From the NCBI RefSeq assembly GCF_006715485.1, contig NZ_VFNH01000002.1, positions 558,001-622,000 of the forward strand: a stretch of DNA of 64,000 nucleotides, written 5' to 3'. Of this stretch, positions 52,868 through 61,982 are shown piece by piece. How positions within the stretch are numbered: the first letter of the stretch is position 1; every line of letters begins with the position of its first letter. The position numbers and the translations under genes are program-made. The DNA is from Herbaspirillum sp. SJZ107 (GTDB taxonomy: Bacteria > Pseudomonadota > Gammaproteobacteria > Burkholderiales > Burkholderiaceae_D). Under the pieces are notes generated by a model. That model did no database searches. It was not told the origin of the DNA and saw nothing but the letters and a program-made list of their open reading frames with translations.

Positions 52868-54219
52868 GTACCATGCGTTTGAAACTCAAGATCGGCGCGG
52901 CGCTCGCGCTGTCGGTCATGCTGGCGGGGCAAGCCGGCGCCGTCACCCTGCAGCAGGCCTACGAGGCCGCGCTGAAGAACGACCCGGCTTACCGGATGGC
53001 GTATTACGACCGCGAAGCCAGCAAGGAAAACCGCGTCATCGGCCGCGCCGCGCTGCTGCCGAGCGTGTCGGCCAACTATGCGCTGAGCCGCAACGTGGCC
53101 GACGTCGACACGCTGCAGCAGAACGTTCTCGGCATCGGCGACGCCCGCTTCCTGACCCATCCGCACTACCTGAGCCGCTCGGCCGGCGTGCAGCTGCGCC
53201 AGCCGATCCTGAACCTGGATGGCGTGGCGCGCTACCGCCAGGGCAAGGTGGCGGCCGCGCAGGGAGAAGCTGCCTTCGAAGCCAGCACCGACGACGTCGC
53301 GGTGCGCGTGGTCAGCGCCTACATGGATGCGCTGTTCGCGGACGACCAGGTCGCGCTGTCGAAAGTGGCGCGCGACATGTACGTCGAGCAGATGCACGTG
53401 AACGACCGCCTGTTCGAGAAGGGCGAGGGCACCCGCACCGACATGCTGGAAACCCAGGCCCGGCTCGAGCTGGCCGAGGCCCAGCTGACCGAAGCGCAGG
53501 ATAACGCCGTCGCCGCGCGCGAGACCCTGGCCGGCATCATCGGCATGGACCCGGGGCCGCTCGACAAGCTGGGCGAACACTTCCGCCCGGCCGGCATCAC
53601 GCCGTCCAGTTTCGAAGACTGGGAAAAGATCGCGCGCGAACGCAACCCGGAGCTGGCGGCGGCGCGCCTGGCGGTGGAAAACGCGCGCCTCGAGATCGAC
53701 AAGAACCGCGCCGGCCATTACCCGCGCGTGGACCTGGTCGCCGCCTACAGCCGCGGCGACGCCGAATCGATCAACACCTATACCCAGAACACGGTGAACC
53801 GCGCGATCGGCGTGCAGGTCAACATCCCGATCTACCAGGGCGGCGCCGTGAGTGCCGCCACGCGCCAGGCGGCGGCCGGCTACGGACGCGCCCAGTCCGA
53901 CCTCGACGCCCGGACCAGCAAGGTGCTGGTCGAGCTGCGCAAGGCGCACAGCCTGGTGCAGTCGAGCGTGCGCAAGATCGAGGCGCTGGACAAGGCGGTG
54001 GCCTCCGGCAAGCTGTTGATGACGGCGACCGAAAAGAGCATCCAGGGCGGGGTGCGCATCAACCTGGATCTGCTGAATGCGCAGCAGCAGCTGTACACGA
54101 GCCAGCGCGACTTGGCGCAGGCGCGCTATTCGTATCTGATCGGGTTGTTGCGGCTGCGGGCGGCTGCAGGGACGCTGGATGGGGGGAGTGTGCGGGAAGT
54201 GGCGGCGTATTTCCGCTGA
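52864..54219 (+). CDS. TolC family outer membrane channel of the type I system
   Basis: The 451-residue protein has a signal peptide (LKLKIGAALALSVMLAGQAGA) and the mature start VTLQQAYEAALKNDPAYRMAYYDREASKEN, typical of PrtF/AprF/TolC. Two long helical hairpin repeats are visible, with LRQPILNLDGVARYRQGK and VNIPIYQGGAVSAATRQAAAGYGRAQ marking the beta-strand turns of each half. It forms the trimeric outer-membrane duct. The start is GTG 52864, overlapping the previous gene, or ATG 52873. It ends the operon, followed by a dispersed palindrome. Confidence 0.93.
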   Translation: MSTMRLKLKIGAALALSVMLAGQAGAVTLQQAYEAALKNDPAYRMAYYDREASKENRVIGRAALLPSVSANYALSRNVADVDTLQQNVLGIGDARFLTHPHYLSRSAGVQLRQPILNLDGVARYRQGKVAAAQGEAAFEASTDDVAVRVVSAYMDALFADDQVALSKVARDMYVEQMHVNDRLFEKGEGTRTDMLETQARLELAEAQLTEAQDNAVAARETLAGIIGMDPGPLDKLGEHFRPAGITPSSFEDWEKIARERNPELAAARLAVENARLEIDKNRAGHYPRVDLVAAYSRGDAESINTYTQNTVNRAIGVQVNIPIYQGGAVSAATRQAAAGYGRAQSDLDARTSKVLVELRKAHSLVQSSVRKIEALDKAVASGKLLMTATEKSIQGGVRINLDLLNAQQQLYTSQRDLAQARYSYLIGLLRLRAAAGTLDGGSVREVAAYFR

Positions 54220-54226
54220 AGCGAAG

Positions 54227-54254
54227 CGTCATTCCCGCTTCCGCGGGAATGACG
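54227..54254. repeat. REP-like perfect palindrome between convergent genes
   Basis: CGTCATTCCCGC (54227-54238) and GCGGGAATGACG (54243-54254) form a 12-bp perfect stem with loop TTCC. It lies between the stops of the TolC-like gene and trhO and may end both transcripts. A related form acts as terminator at 30664. Confidence 0.8.
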
Positions 54255-54260
54255 GTGTTC

Positions 54261-55127
54261 TTATTGCGCGGCTATGGCGTCGGCATTCGAAGCCTCACCC
54301 GCCGGCTTCGCACAATGCGGGCACGACACCCCCACCACATACTCGGGCGCCAGCTGCTGGCGCGGCGTCACCACCGCGCGGCAGGCGAAGCATTGCACGG
54401 TTTCGGTCGGCTCCAGCTTCGGGTTCAGCGCGGTACGGTAGTCGAACACGAAGCAGTCGCCGTTGTAGTGGTCGCCGCCGACTTCCTCGAAATACTTCAG
54501 GATGCCGCCGTCGAGCTGGTACACGCGGTCGTAGCCGATGTTCTGCATGTGGATCGCCGCCTTTTCGCAGCGGATGCCGCCGGTGCAGAAGGTGACCACG
54601 GTCTTGCCCTGCAACTCGTCCTTGTGGGCGGCCGCCACGGCGGGAAATTCGGTAAACTTGTCGATGCGGTAGTCCAGCGTATTGTTGAACGTGCCGACGT
54701 CGACTTCGAAGGCATTGCGGGTTTCCATCATGACGACCGGGACGCCGTCGTCGTCATGGCCCTGGTCGAGCCAGCGCTTGAGCGTCTTCGGATCGACCGA
54801 CGGCGCGCGGCCGAGTTCCGGCTTGATCAGCGGCATGCGCATCGTGATGATTTCCTTCTTGATGCGCACCAGCATGCGGCGATGCGACTGCTCGTTCGAC
54901 AGGCTTTCTTTCCACTCCAGGTCGGCCAGGCGGGCGTCGCTGCGGACCCAGGCCAGGTAGTCGTCGATGTGCTCGCGCGTGCCGGACAGGAACATGTTGA
55001 TCCCTTCCGGCGTCAGCAGCACCGTGCCCTTGAGGCCAAGCTTCTCGCACAGCGCCTGGTATTGCGGGCGCATTTCTTCGAGGTTGTCGAGGGAGATGAA
55101 TTTGTAGGCGGCGATGTTGACGTACAT
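54261..55127 (-). CDS. trhO: tRNA uridine hydroxylase TrhO (rhodanese-related)
   Basis: The 288-residue protein (formerly YceA) hydroxylates uridine 34 of tRNA using oxygen, an alternative path to ho5U. It starts [16 protein letters not shown], the N-terminal ferredoxin-like part, with [19 protein letters not shown]. The rhodanese domain (about 125-220) has [16 protein letters not shown] and the active-site Cys in [13 protein letters not shown]. The C-terminal zinc-like cysteines CFACR and CPHC are present. ATG 55127 is chosen over an upstream in-frame extension of 75 residues that lacks homology. Confidence 0.92.
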   Translation of the reverse strand: MYVNIAAYKFISLDNLEEMRPQYQALCEKLGLKGTVLLTPEGINMFLSGTREHIDDYLAWVRSDARLADLEWKESLSNEQSHRRMLVRIKKEIITMRMPLIKPELGRAPSVDPKTLKRWLDQGHDDDGVPVVMMETRNAFEVDVGTFNNTLDYRIDKFTEFPAVAAAHKDELQGKTVVTFCTGGIRCEKAAIHMQNIGYDRVYQLDGGILKYFEEVGGDHYNGDCFVFDYRTALNPKLEPTETVQCFACRAVVTPRQQLAPEYVVGVSCPHCAKPAGEASNADAIAAQ

Positions 55128-55171
55128 GATGGAAGAAAATGAGGTGCTGGCGGACAGCCCGCTATTATAAG

Positions 55172-55438
55172 TCAGGGCTTGCGCGAGGTCAGCGGCCAGG
55201 GACATATTCCATACAAATACCGTCGCGTTTGCAGCGATTGCACCTGCCATCGCCGCATGCGCTCCAGCACGCCGGGCGAGTCGATCAGGCAATAAAAATC
55301 GTGGCGGTGGCACCACAAGGCGGCGCGCGATTGCGGCGTACTGGAGCGCCACGAGCGAATACCTTCATAAAAGTTCACCCACGTCTCTGATTCGTCGCAA
55401 ATATCGACACCAACCCATGCCCCTAGGATGAACTGCAT
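55172..55438 (-). CDS. Small hypothetical protein, Trp-rich
   Basis: An 88-residue frame reads [33 protein letters not shown] and ends with [23 protein letters not shown]. The amino-acid pattern (seven Trp, balanced charges) looks protein-like, and codon third positions are fairly G/C-rich. No Shine-Dalgarno sequence is seen and no family is recognised. It lies upstream of trhO on the same strand, 44 bases apart. It may instead be chance. Confidence 0.35.
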   Translation of the reverse strand: MQFILGAWVGVDICDESETWVNFYEGIRSWRSSTPQSRAALWCHRHDFYCLIDSPGVLERMRRWQVQSLQTRRYLYGICPWPLTSRKP

Positions 55439-55484
55439 GCACGGGGCACCCGCAGTGGGTGCTTCGGTTTCCTAAGGGGCGATC

Positions 55485-56372
55485 ATGACCACACTGAAGA
55501 AGACGCTGAGATTGACGCGGGCCGCCTGGGCCGCCGGCTGTGCCATGCTGTGCAGTGCCGGCGCCATGGCACAGGAAGTCATTCCGGTCGAGCTGCCGGA
55601 CGAAAGGAACATGATAGGGGCGGGGGCGTTTGCCGTGCCGGACTTCTATGGTGCCGAGGATTATCACGCCGAAGGGGCGGGCTTCCTGCACGTCAATCTC
55701 GGCAACGGCTTGTGGCTGGAACTGCTCGGCCAGGAACTGCGGCTGAACGTGGTGCCGGGCTATGTCGGGCAGAACTTCCAGCAGCTCAGCACGGTGCGCG
55801 CCGGTTTCATCTACCGCGGGCGCCCGAGCCGCGACAACGACGTCGACGACGAGGTCGTCCAGCGCATGCAGCGGATCCCGATTGCCAGCGAGCTCGGGGT
55901 ATTTGCCAGCTACAGCTTGCCGATGCCCGGCGGTAATCCCATGCACAAGATCGTGTTCAGCGGGGATGCGGCCTGGGCCACAAATACGGTGTACAGCGGC
56001 GCCGCCGGCAACGTCCGTGCGACCTACTTCTACCCCTTCCCGCAGGGCCTGGGCGGCAAGCCGCTGCTGGGGTCGGCCGGGTTCGGCCTGTTCTTCACGA
56101 GCGACCATTTCACCGAGCGTTATTTCGGCATCCAGGGGGCCGACCTGGCGCTGTATCCGGAACTGGGCGGGGTGCCTTTCCGTCCCGAGGGCGGGCTGAC
56201 GTCGATCCGGATCCCGGTGTCGCTGACGTCGCAACTCGATCCGCACTGGTCGGTGACGGTTGCCGGGCGCTATGAACGGCTGCTTAACGATGCTGCCGAC
56301 AGCCCGCTCGTGCGTACGCGCGGCAATGAAAACCAGTGGACCGTGGGAGCGGCCATCAATTATTACTTTTGA
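55485..56372 (+). CDS. MipA/OmpV family outer membrane protein
   Basis: The 295 residues begin with a signal peptide (TRAAWAAGCAMLCSAGAMA). The mature part has the MipA/OmpV start (NMIGAGAFAVPDFYGAEDYHAEGAGFLHVNLGN) and alternating beta strands of a small barrel. It ends QWTVGAAINYYF with the terminal aromatic needed for barrel insertion. MipA was described as a scaffold for murein hydrolases; many relatives are porin-like with unknown cargo. AAGGGG is the ribosome site. A GCACCC/GGGTGC hairpin lies just before it (55446-55462). Confidence 0.88.
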   Translation: MTTLKKTLRLTRAAWAAGCAMLCSAGAMAQEVIPVELPDERNMIGAGAFAVPDFYGAEDYHAEGAGFLHVNLGNGLWLELLGQELRLNVVPGYVGQNFQQLSTVRAGFIYRGRPSRDNDVDDEVVQRMQRIPIASELGVFASYSLPMPGGNPMHKIVFSGDAAWATNTVYSGAAGNVRATYFYPFPQGLGGKPLLGSAGFGLFFTSDHFTERYFGIQGADLALYPELGGVPFRPEGGLTSIRIPVSLTSQLDPHWSVTVAGRYERLLNDAADSPLVRTRGNENQWTVGAAINYYF

Positions 56373-56514
56373 ATCGACACGTACCGAAACGGCGAGCACG
56401 ACCGTGTCTGAAGGCTCGCCGTCACCGTTTTGAAGTGTCGGAAAAATTTACAATAAGAAAACTAAATTGCCTTTAAATAAATTAACTAATTGAAATGTAA
56501 AGGAATTATTTATC

Positions 56515-56530
56515 TGGCATAATTTTTGCT
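56515..56530 (+). promoter_or_regulatory. Sigma-54 (RpoN) promoter of the PEP-CTERM gene
   Basis: TGGCATAATTTTTGCT matches the -24/-12 consensus fully, with GG at 56516-56517 and GC at 56528-56529, ten bases between. It lies 38 bases before the start codon. PEP-CTERM genes in other betaproteobacteria are known to be controlled by RpoN with the PrsK/PrsR system. Confidence 0.75.
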
Positions 56531-56567
56531 GAATGAAGGAAACAAATTATTCCTAGGGAAATCCTTC

Positions 56568-57242
56568 ATGAAAGCCATTACTGCACTCTTCGCCACCGTC
56601 CTGCTCGCCTCGTCGACCTTGGCCAATGCCAACACGATTTCGCTGGTCAACGACACGACGGGCCATGTCGTCACCACCGCGCTCAATACTGTCGAAAACT
56701 ACAAGATGCCGGCGGTGTCGGAAGCAAATGGCGTCTACATCAATTTCGATTTCACCTACAGCGGCGTCCTCGGCAACAATGACTTCTTCGGCGCCTTCTT
56801 CGGCAGCTCGACCGGTCCGAGCTTCGGCCTGAAAGCCAATGGCGGCAATGGCGGCACTACCAGCGACCTGTTCGTGCGCCTGGGCGGTACCGATGGCACC
56901 TTCCTCGCAGGCAGCAACCTGGTGGCCGGTACCCACTACGCGCTGCTGGGCTACCTGTCGAAGAGCGGCAACAGCAGCGGCAACTACAACACGCTGTCCC
57001 TGTGGGTCAACCCGACCGCGAATGAAATCGCTTCCCTGCGCGGCGCCGATATCACGATCAAGGGCGACAGCGGCCTGTCGTCGATCACCAGCGCCGGCTA
57101 CCGCACCGTCAACATCGACAATGGCGTCAGCCTGAACGTCGGCGCCATCAGCGTCAACGCCGTGCCGGAACCGGGCAGCCTGGCACTGTTCGGCCTGGCT
57201 GCTGCCGGCCTCGGTCTCGTACGCCGCCGCAAGCAGGCGTAA
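56568..57242 (+). CDS. PEP-CTERM sorting domain-containing exported protein
   Basis: The 224-residue protein has a signal peptide (MKAITALFATVLLASSTLANA) and a beta-rich, Gly/Ser/Asn-rich body without Cys. The C-terminus is NAVPEPGSLALFGLAAAGLGLVRRRKQA: the Pro-Glu-Pro motif, a membrane helix and a basic tail, the full PEP-CTERM signal cut by exosortase EpsH. It would be exported and anchored or released with extracellular polysaccharide. No exosortase gene is in the window. ATG 56568 is chosen as start of the signal peptide. It is driven by a sigma-54-type promoter. Confidence 0.92.
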   Translation: MKAITALFATVLLASSTLANANTISLVNDTTGHVVTTALNTVENYKMPAVSEANGVYINFDFTYSGVLGNNDFFGAFFGSSTGPSFGLKANGGNGGTTSDLFVRLGGTDGTFLAGSNLVAGTHYALLGYLSKSGNSSGNYNTLSLWVNPTANEIASLRGADITIKGDSGLSSITSAGYRTVNIDNGVSLNVGAISVNAVPEPGSLALFGLAAAGLGLVRRRKQA

Positions 57243-57262
57243 CGCTGCTATAAACCAGCACG

Positions 57263-57287
57263 AGCCGGCTTGCAAGGCCGGCTTTTT
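57263..57287 (+). terminator. Intrinsic terminator of the PEP-CTERM gene
   Basis: AGCCGGC (57263-57269) pairs perfectly with GCCGGCT (57277-57283) over seven bases, followed by TTTT. Confidence 0.88.
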
Positions 57288-57369
57288 CATTTGACGGATT
57301 TGCCACGCCGGCATTCCGAACGGAAAGCCGGCGCTCCCGTCCCCCGCCCGGGCGCGGTAAAATGAAAGG

Positions 57370-60300
57370 ATGACTTCCCCGACCTCATTGCCAACTTTTA
57401 CCCATCTCCGCGTCCACTCCGAGTATTCCATCGTCGACGGCCTGGTCCGTATTGACGACCTCGTGGCCGCCGCCGTGAAGGACCAGCAGCCGGCGCTGGC
57501 GGTGACCGACCTGGCCAACGCCTTTGCGCTGGTGCGCTTCTACAAGGCGGCACGCGGCAAGGGCATCAAACCGATCGTCGGGGTCGATGCCTGGATCACC
57601 AACGACGACAACCGCGACAAGCCGTCGCGCCTGCTGTTGTTGGCAAAGAATTACACCGGCTACCTGCAGCTGTGCGACCTGCTGGCGCGCGCCTGGCTCA
57701 CCAACCAGCACAAGGGCCGCGCCGAGATCCGCACCGAGTGGCTGGAAGCGCTGGCCACCAGCACCTCCACCCTGCAGCCGGACGTGCCGCAGGCGAATGC
57801 CCTCATTGTCCTGTCGGGCGCCCATTTCGGCGACATCGGGTGTGCCATCGAGAACGGCGACCTGGCCAAGGCCGAAGCGTGCGCACAGCGCTGGGCCGCC
57901 ATGTTCCCGGGCCACTTCTACATCGAGATCCAGCGTGCCGGCCAGCCCAACCAGGAACAGCAGGTGCGCCATTCGGTGGCGCTGGCGTCGCGCCTCGGCC
58001 TGCCGGTGGTGGCGACCCATCCAGTGCAGTTCATTAACAAGAATGAATTCATCGCCCACGAAGCGCGCGTCTGTATCGCCGAAGGCGAGATGCTGGCCAA
58101 CGCCAAGCGCGTGCGCCGCTTCAACGAAGAGATGTGCTTCAAGTCGCAGGCCGAGATGGCCGAGCTGTTCAAGGACTTGCCGGGCGCGCTCGCCAACTCG
58201 GTGCAGATCGCCAAGCGCTGCAACGTGACGCTCACGCTCGGCAAGCCGCAGCTGCCGGACTTCCCGACGCCGCCGGGCATGACCATCGACGACTTCCTGA
58301 TTGCGGAGACCAAGAAGGGCCTGGAAGAACGCCTGATCCAGCTGTATCCGGATCCGGAAAAGCGCGAGGCGGAACGGCCGCGCTACGACGCGCGTCTCGA
58401 GTTCGAGAACCAGACCATCATCAAGATGAAGTTCCCGGGCTACTTCCTGATCGTGGCGGAGTTCATCCAGTGGGGCAAGAACAACGGCGTCCCGATCGGC
58501 CCTGGCCGCGGCTCGGGTGCGGGTTCGCTGGTCGCGTATGCCCTCAAGATCACCGACCTGGATCCGCTGAAGTACAACCTGCTGTTCGAGCGTTTCCTGA
58601 ATCCGGAACGCGTCTCGATGCCCGACTTCGACATCGACTTCTGCCAGGAAAAGCGCGAGCTGGTGATCCAGCACGTGAAGGACCTGTACGGCCGCGACGC
58701 GGTGTCGCAGATCGCCACCTTCGGCACCATGGCCGCGAAAGGCGCGATCCGCGACGTCGGCCGCGTGCTCGATTTCGGCTACACCTTCTGCGACGGCATC
58801 TCGAAACTGATCCCGTTCAAGCCGGGTAAGCCGGTCTCCATTGCCGAAGCGATCGAAGAAGAACCGCTGCTCAAGGAGCGCCTGAACAACGAGGAAGAGG
58901 TCAAGCAGCTGCTCGACCTCGCGCAGCAGGTCGAGGGCATCACCCGCGGCATCGGCATGCACGCCGGCGGCGTGCTGATCGCGCCCGGCAAGCTCACCGA
59001 CTTCTGCCCGCTGTACACCCAGGGCGGCGACGCCGGCGTGGTGTCGCAGTACGACAAGGACGACGTCGAAGCCGTCGGCCTGGTCAAGTTCGACTTTTTG
59101 GGCCTGACCACGCTGACCATCCTCGACCGCGCCGTCAACTACATCCGCGCGCTCGACCCGGCGGACGCCGATTTCAACCTGGAGTCGCTGCCGCTGAACG
59201 ACCGGCCGTCTTATAAACTGCTGTCCGATGCCAAGACGGTGGCCGTGTTCCAGCTGGAGTCGCGCGGCATGCAGGGCATGCTGAAGGATGCGCGTCCCGA
59301 CCGCTTCGAGGACATCATCGCGCTGGTGGCGCTGTACCGTCCGGGGCCGATGGACCTGATCCCGGACTTCTGCAAGCGCAAGCACGGCGAAAAATTCGAC
59401 TACCCGGACCCGCGCACCGAGTCCATCCTGTCCGAGACCTACGGCATCATGGTCTACCAGGAGCAGGTGATGCAGATGGCGCAGATCGTGGGCGGCTACT
59501 CGCTCGGCGGCGCCGACATGCTGCGCCGCGCGATGGGTAAAAAGAAGGCCGAGGAGATGGCCGAGCACCGCGAGATCTTCCGCGCCGGTGCCGCCAAGGA
59601 TGGCCTGTCGACCGAAAAGGCCGACGAGATCTTCGACCTGATGGAAAAGTTCGCGGGCTACGGCTTCAACAAGTCGCACGCCGCCGCCTACGCGCTGCTG
59701 TCCTACCACACGGCCTACCTCAAGCATCACCATCCAGCCGCTTTCATGGCCGCCAACATGTCGCTGGCGATGGAAGACACGGACAAGATCAAGATCCTGG
59801 TCGAGGATGCGCTCGACGTCTGCAAGCTGACCCTGCTGCCGCCGGACGTCAACGAATCGCAGTTCCGCTTCACGCCGGAAGGCCAGCCGAAATCCGTTAC
59901 CGGCAAGCCGGTGTCGAACATCCGCTACGGCCTGGGCGGCGTGAAGGGCGCGGGCCAGGGTGCGATCGAGGCGATCATCGCCGCGCGTACTGAGGGCGGC
60001 AAGTTCAAGGACCTGTTCGACTTCTGCCTGCGCGTCGACCGCAAGCAGATCAACCGCCGTACCATCGAATCGCTGATCCGCGCCGGCGCCATGGACTGCT
60101 TCGGCGTCGACCGCGCGGTGCTGCTGGCATCGGTCGGCTTCGCGATGGAAGCGGCCGGCCAGGCCGCGGCGGCCGCCAACCAGGTCAGCCTGTTCGGCGG
60201 CGACGACAGCGACCTGGTGGCACCGCCGGAATACGTGAAAGCGACGCCGTGGACCGACCGCCAGAAGCTGGCCGAGGAAAAGATCGCGCTCGGCTACTAC

Positions 60301-60879
60301 CTGTCGGGCCACATGTTCGACTCGTACGCGGCCGAGGTGCGGCGCTTCGCCAAGACCAAGCTGAAGGACCTGGAGCCGTCGCGCGATCCGCGCATGCTGT
60401 GCGGCGTGATCACCGGCGTGCGCACCCAGATGACCCAGCGCGGCAAGCTGCTGATCGTCTCGCTGGACGACAAGACCGGCACGGTCGAGGTGACGGTCTA
60501 CAACGAGCTGCTGGAGCAGAACAAGAACATCTTCCGCGAGGACGAGTTCCTGCTGGTGGTGGGTAAAGTGTCGGAAGACCGCTTCAACGGCGGCCTGCGC
60601 ATCACCGCCGAAAAGGTGTTCGACATCGCGGCGGCGCGCATCCAGTACGGCCACAAGCTGGAGATGGATGTGGCGTGCACCATCGCCCCGAGCAAGCTGG
60701 CCGAGGTGCTGCAGCCGTACCGCCAGCAGGATGGCCTGCCGGTCAGCCTGCGCGTGACGCCGCAGGGGATTCCGTGCACCCTGCAGCTGGGGGATGGCTG
60801 GCGGGTGGCGCCGTCGGACGAGTTGAAGTATGCGCTCGAGATGCAGCTGGGGGCGAAGGAAGTGGCGGTCGAGTATTGA
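57370..60879 (+). CDS. dnaE: DNA polymerase III alpha subunit DnaE
   Basis: The 1169-residue replicative polymerase starts with a PHP domain (FTHLRVHSEYSIVDGLVRIDDLV). The catalytic palm includes GPGRGSGAGSLVAYAL (about 380) and VSMPDFDIDFCQEKRE (about 417), with the Asp-x-Asp metal ligands, and the third Asp region follows. DnaE1 features such as MVYQEQVMQMAQIVGGYSLGGADMLRRAMGKKK and NKSHAAAYALLSYHTAYLKHHHPAAFMAANM are intact. An OB fold (GVITGVRTQMTQRGKLLIVSLDDKTGTVEVTVY) and a tau-binding C-terminus complete it. AAAGGA lies just before ATG 57370. It is followed by a perfect 12-bp hairpin. Confidence 0.98.
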   Translation: MTSPTSLPTFTHLRVHSEYSIVDGLVRIDDLVAAAVKDQQPALAVTDLANAFALVRFYKAARGKGIKPIVGVDAWITNDDNRDKPSRLLLLAKNYTGYLQLCDLLARAWLTNQHKGRAEIRTEWLEALATSTSTLQPDVPQANALIVLSGAHFGDIGCAIENGDLAKAEACAQRWAAMFPGHFYIEIQRAGQPNQEQQVRHSVALASRLGLPVVATHPVQFINKNEFIAHEARVCIAEGEMLANAKRVRRFNEEMCFKSQAEMAELFKDLPGALANSVQIAKRCNVTLTLGKPQLPDFPTPPGMTIDDFLIAETKKGLEERLIQLYPDPEKREAERPRYDARLEFENQTIIKMKFPGYFLIVAEFIQWGKNNGVPIGPGRGSGAGSLVAYALKITDLDPLKYNLLFERFLNPERVSMPDFDIDFCQEKRELVIQHVKDLYGRDAVSQIATFGTMAAKGAIRDVGRVLDFGYTFCDGISKLIPFKPGKPVSIAEAIEEEPLLKERLNNEEEVKQLLDLAQQVEGITRGIGMHAGGVLIAPGKLTDFCPLYTQGGDAGVVSQYDKDDVEAVGLVKFDFLGLTTLTILDRAVNYIRALDPADADFNLESLPLNDRPSYKLLSDAKTVAVFQLESRGMQGMLKDARPDRFEDIIALVALYRPGPMDLIPDFCKRKHGEKFDYPDPRTESILSETYGIMVYQEQVMQMAQIVGGYSLGGADMLRRAMGKKKAEEMAEHREIFRAGAAKDGLSTEKADEIFDLMEKFAGYGFNKSHAAAYALLSYHTAYLKHHHPAAFMAANMSLAMEDTDKIKILVEDALDVCKLTLLPPDVNESQFRFTPEGQPKSVTGKPVSNIRYGLGGVKGAGQGAIEAIIAARTEGGKFKDLFDFCLRVDRKQINRRTIESLIRAGAMDCFGVDRAVLLASVGFAMEAAGQAAAAANQVSLFGGDDSDLVAPPEYVKATPWTDRQKLAEEKIALGYYLSGHMFDSYAAEVRRFAKTKLKDLEPSRDPRMLCGVITGVRTQMTQRGKLLIVSLDDKTGTVEVTVYNELLEQNKNIFREDEFLLVVGKVSEDRFNGGLRITAEKVFDIAAARIQYGHKLEMDVACTIAPSKLAEVLQPYRQQDGLPVSLRVTPQGIPCTLQLGDGWRVAPSDELKYALEMQLGAKEVAVEY

Positions 60880-61771
60880 TTCGCAGGGTGGACGGCTGTG
60901 CCGTCCACCCTGGCGGTAACGCCGGCGTCAACCTTGTGTTTGCGTGCTCATGCAATCCTTTCACCGCCTGCGTGATCCCGGTTCCAGCGCGCGCAAGCAC
61001 CTCCTGCAGGTTACTCCCCGCCCGATCCCGCCCGGCCTCCCGGTGCCACAAATGAAACACCTCGGTCGCAAACGCCCCGTCGGTCCGTAGCACCCCCGCG
61101 TGAAACAGCCGCAGCACCAGGTCCGAATCCTCGTAACCCCATCCCGTGAAACTCTCGTCGAAGCCGTTCACGCGCTCCAGGTCGCTGCGCCACACCCCCA
61201 GGTTGCAGCTCTTGATGCGGCGCCAGTTGAAGCGCCGCGCATTGCTCCCGATGCGGCGGCCGATGTCCGGCCAGCGCACCAGCAACTGCGCCACCTTGTT
61301 GATGTGTCCGCCCAGACGCCAGCCCAGGTGCGTGACGCTCGACGCCGCCGCCACGTCGATGCCGTCGTCCAGCACACGCCGCGTGAGCGCCTCGCTCATC
61401 AATACGCGGCTGCCCGACACCAGCCGTCCCGGCCGCGCCAGCGCCCGGTGGCGCGCGATGAAGTCGTGCTGCGGGATACAGTCGCCGTCCAGGAACACGA
61501 TGTAGCCGCCGCGCGCCGCCAGGATCCCGCGGTTGCGCGCCATCGCCGCACGGAAACCCTGGTCCGGCTGCCAGACGTGTTTCAGCGGCACCGGCGATGC
61601 CCGCGCCAGCTGCTCGATGCAGGCCGCCGTGTTGGCAGCCGAACCGTCATCAGCGATAATGATTTCGAAGTTCTTGTCGTCCTGCATGAAGCAGGCACGC
61701 ACCACGGCGGCCAGCGCATCCGGCCGGTCATAGGTGGTGATCACGAGCGAGAGGGGCCGGGCGGGTTGCAT
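60743..61771 (-). CDS. Family 2 glycosyltransferase with read-through C-terminus over dnaE
   Basis: The 342 residues begin MQPARPLSLVITTYDRPDAL with IIIADDGSAANTAACIEQL, a GT2 nucleotide-sugar site, FLDGDCIPQHDF (DxD-like) and SCNLGVWRSDLERVNGFDESFTGWGYEDSDLVLRLFHAG, the acceptor region. GT2 proteins of this type usually end near residue 270-280. Here the frame goes on with a Pro/Ala/Thr-rich tail that crosses a hairpin and the last 137 bases of dnaE on the other strand. Loss of the true stop is likely. It may add a sugar to lipopolysaccharide core, in view of msbA and waaF next to it. Confidence 0.8.
   Translation of the reverse strand: MQPARPLSLVITTYDRPDALAAVVRACFMQDDKNFEIIIADDGSAANTAACIEQLARASPVPLKHVWQPDQGFRAAMARNRGILAARGGYIVFLDGDCIPQHDFIARHRALARPGRLVSGSRVLMSEALTRRVLDDGIDVAAASSVTHLGWRLGGHINKVAQLLVRWPDIGRRIGSNARRFNWRRIKSCNLGVWRSDLERVNGFDESFTGWGYEDSDLVLRLFHAGVLRTDGAFATEVFHLWHREAGRDRAGSNLQEVLARAGTGITQAVKGLHEHANTRLTPALPPGWTAQPSTLRINTRPPLPSPPAASRAHTSTRPTAPPASHPPAAGCTESPAASRAG
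60884..60912. repeat. Perfect hairpin after dnaE, relative of 4954-4980
   Basis: CAGGGTGGACGG (60884-60895) and CCGTCCACCCTG (60901-60912) pair perfectly over CTGTG, four bases past the dnaE stop. No T-tract follows. The antisense glycosyltransferase frame reads through it. Confidence 0.8.
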
Positions 61772-61982
61772 GGTGTCGAAGGTCACTGCCGTATCGGGTC
61801 AAGCGCAAGCCTAGCCTTGTCGGCCCCGTCGGAATTCGTTCCCGGCCAGTGTGTTGATCTGGTTCAAACCGAGCCGGGGATGTCCCGGCGCACTCCCATG
61901 GTGTTCTCGCTTCCATGCATAATGATGGGTTGCGGGCACCGGCTTTCCTCATGGGCGTCCGCCTGAATGCGAAAGAGAAAAA

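Noticed and set aside
57385..60654. A very long open frame antisense to dnaE
   Set aside because: It is a product of high GC third positions in dnaE; its translation is rich in His, Gln and Arg without any family motif, while dnaE is complete on the other strand.
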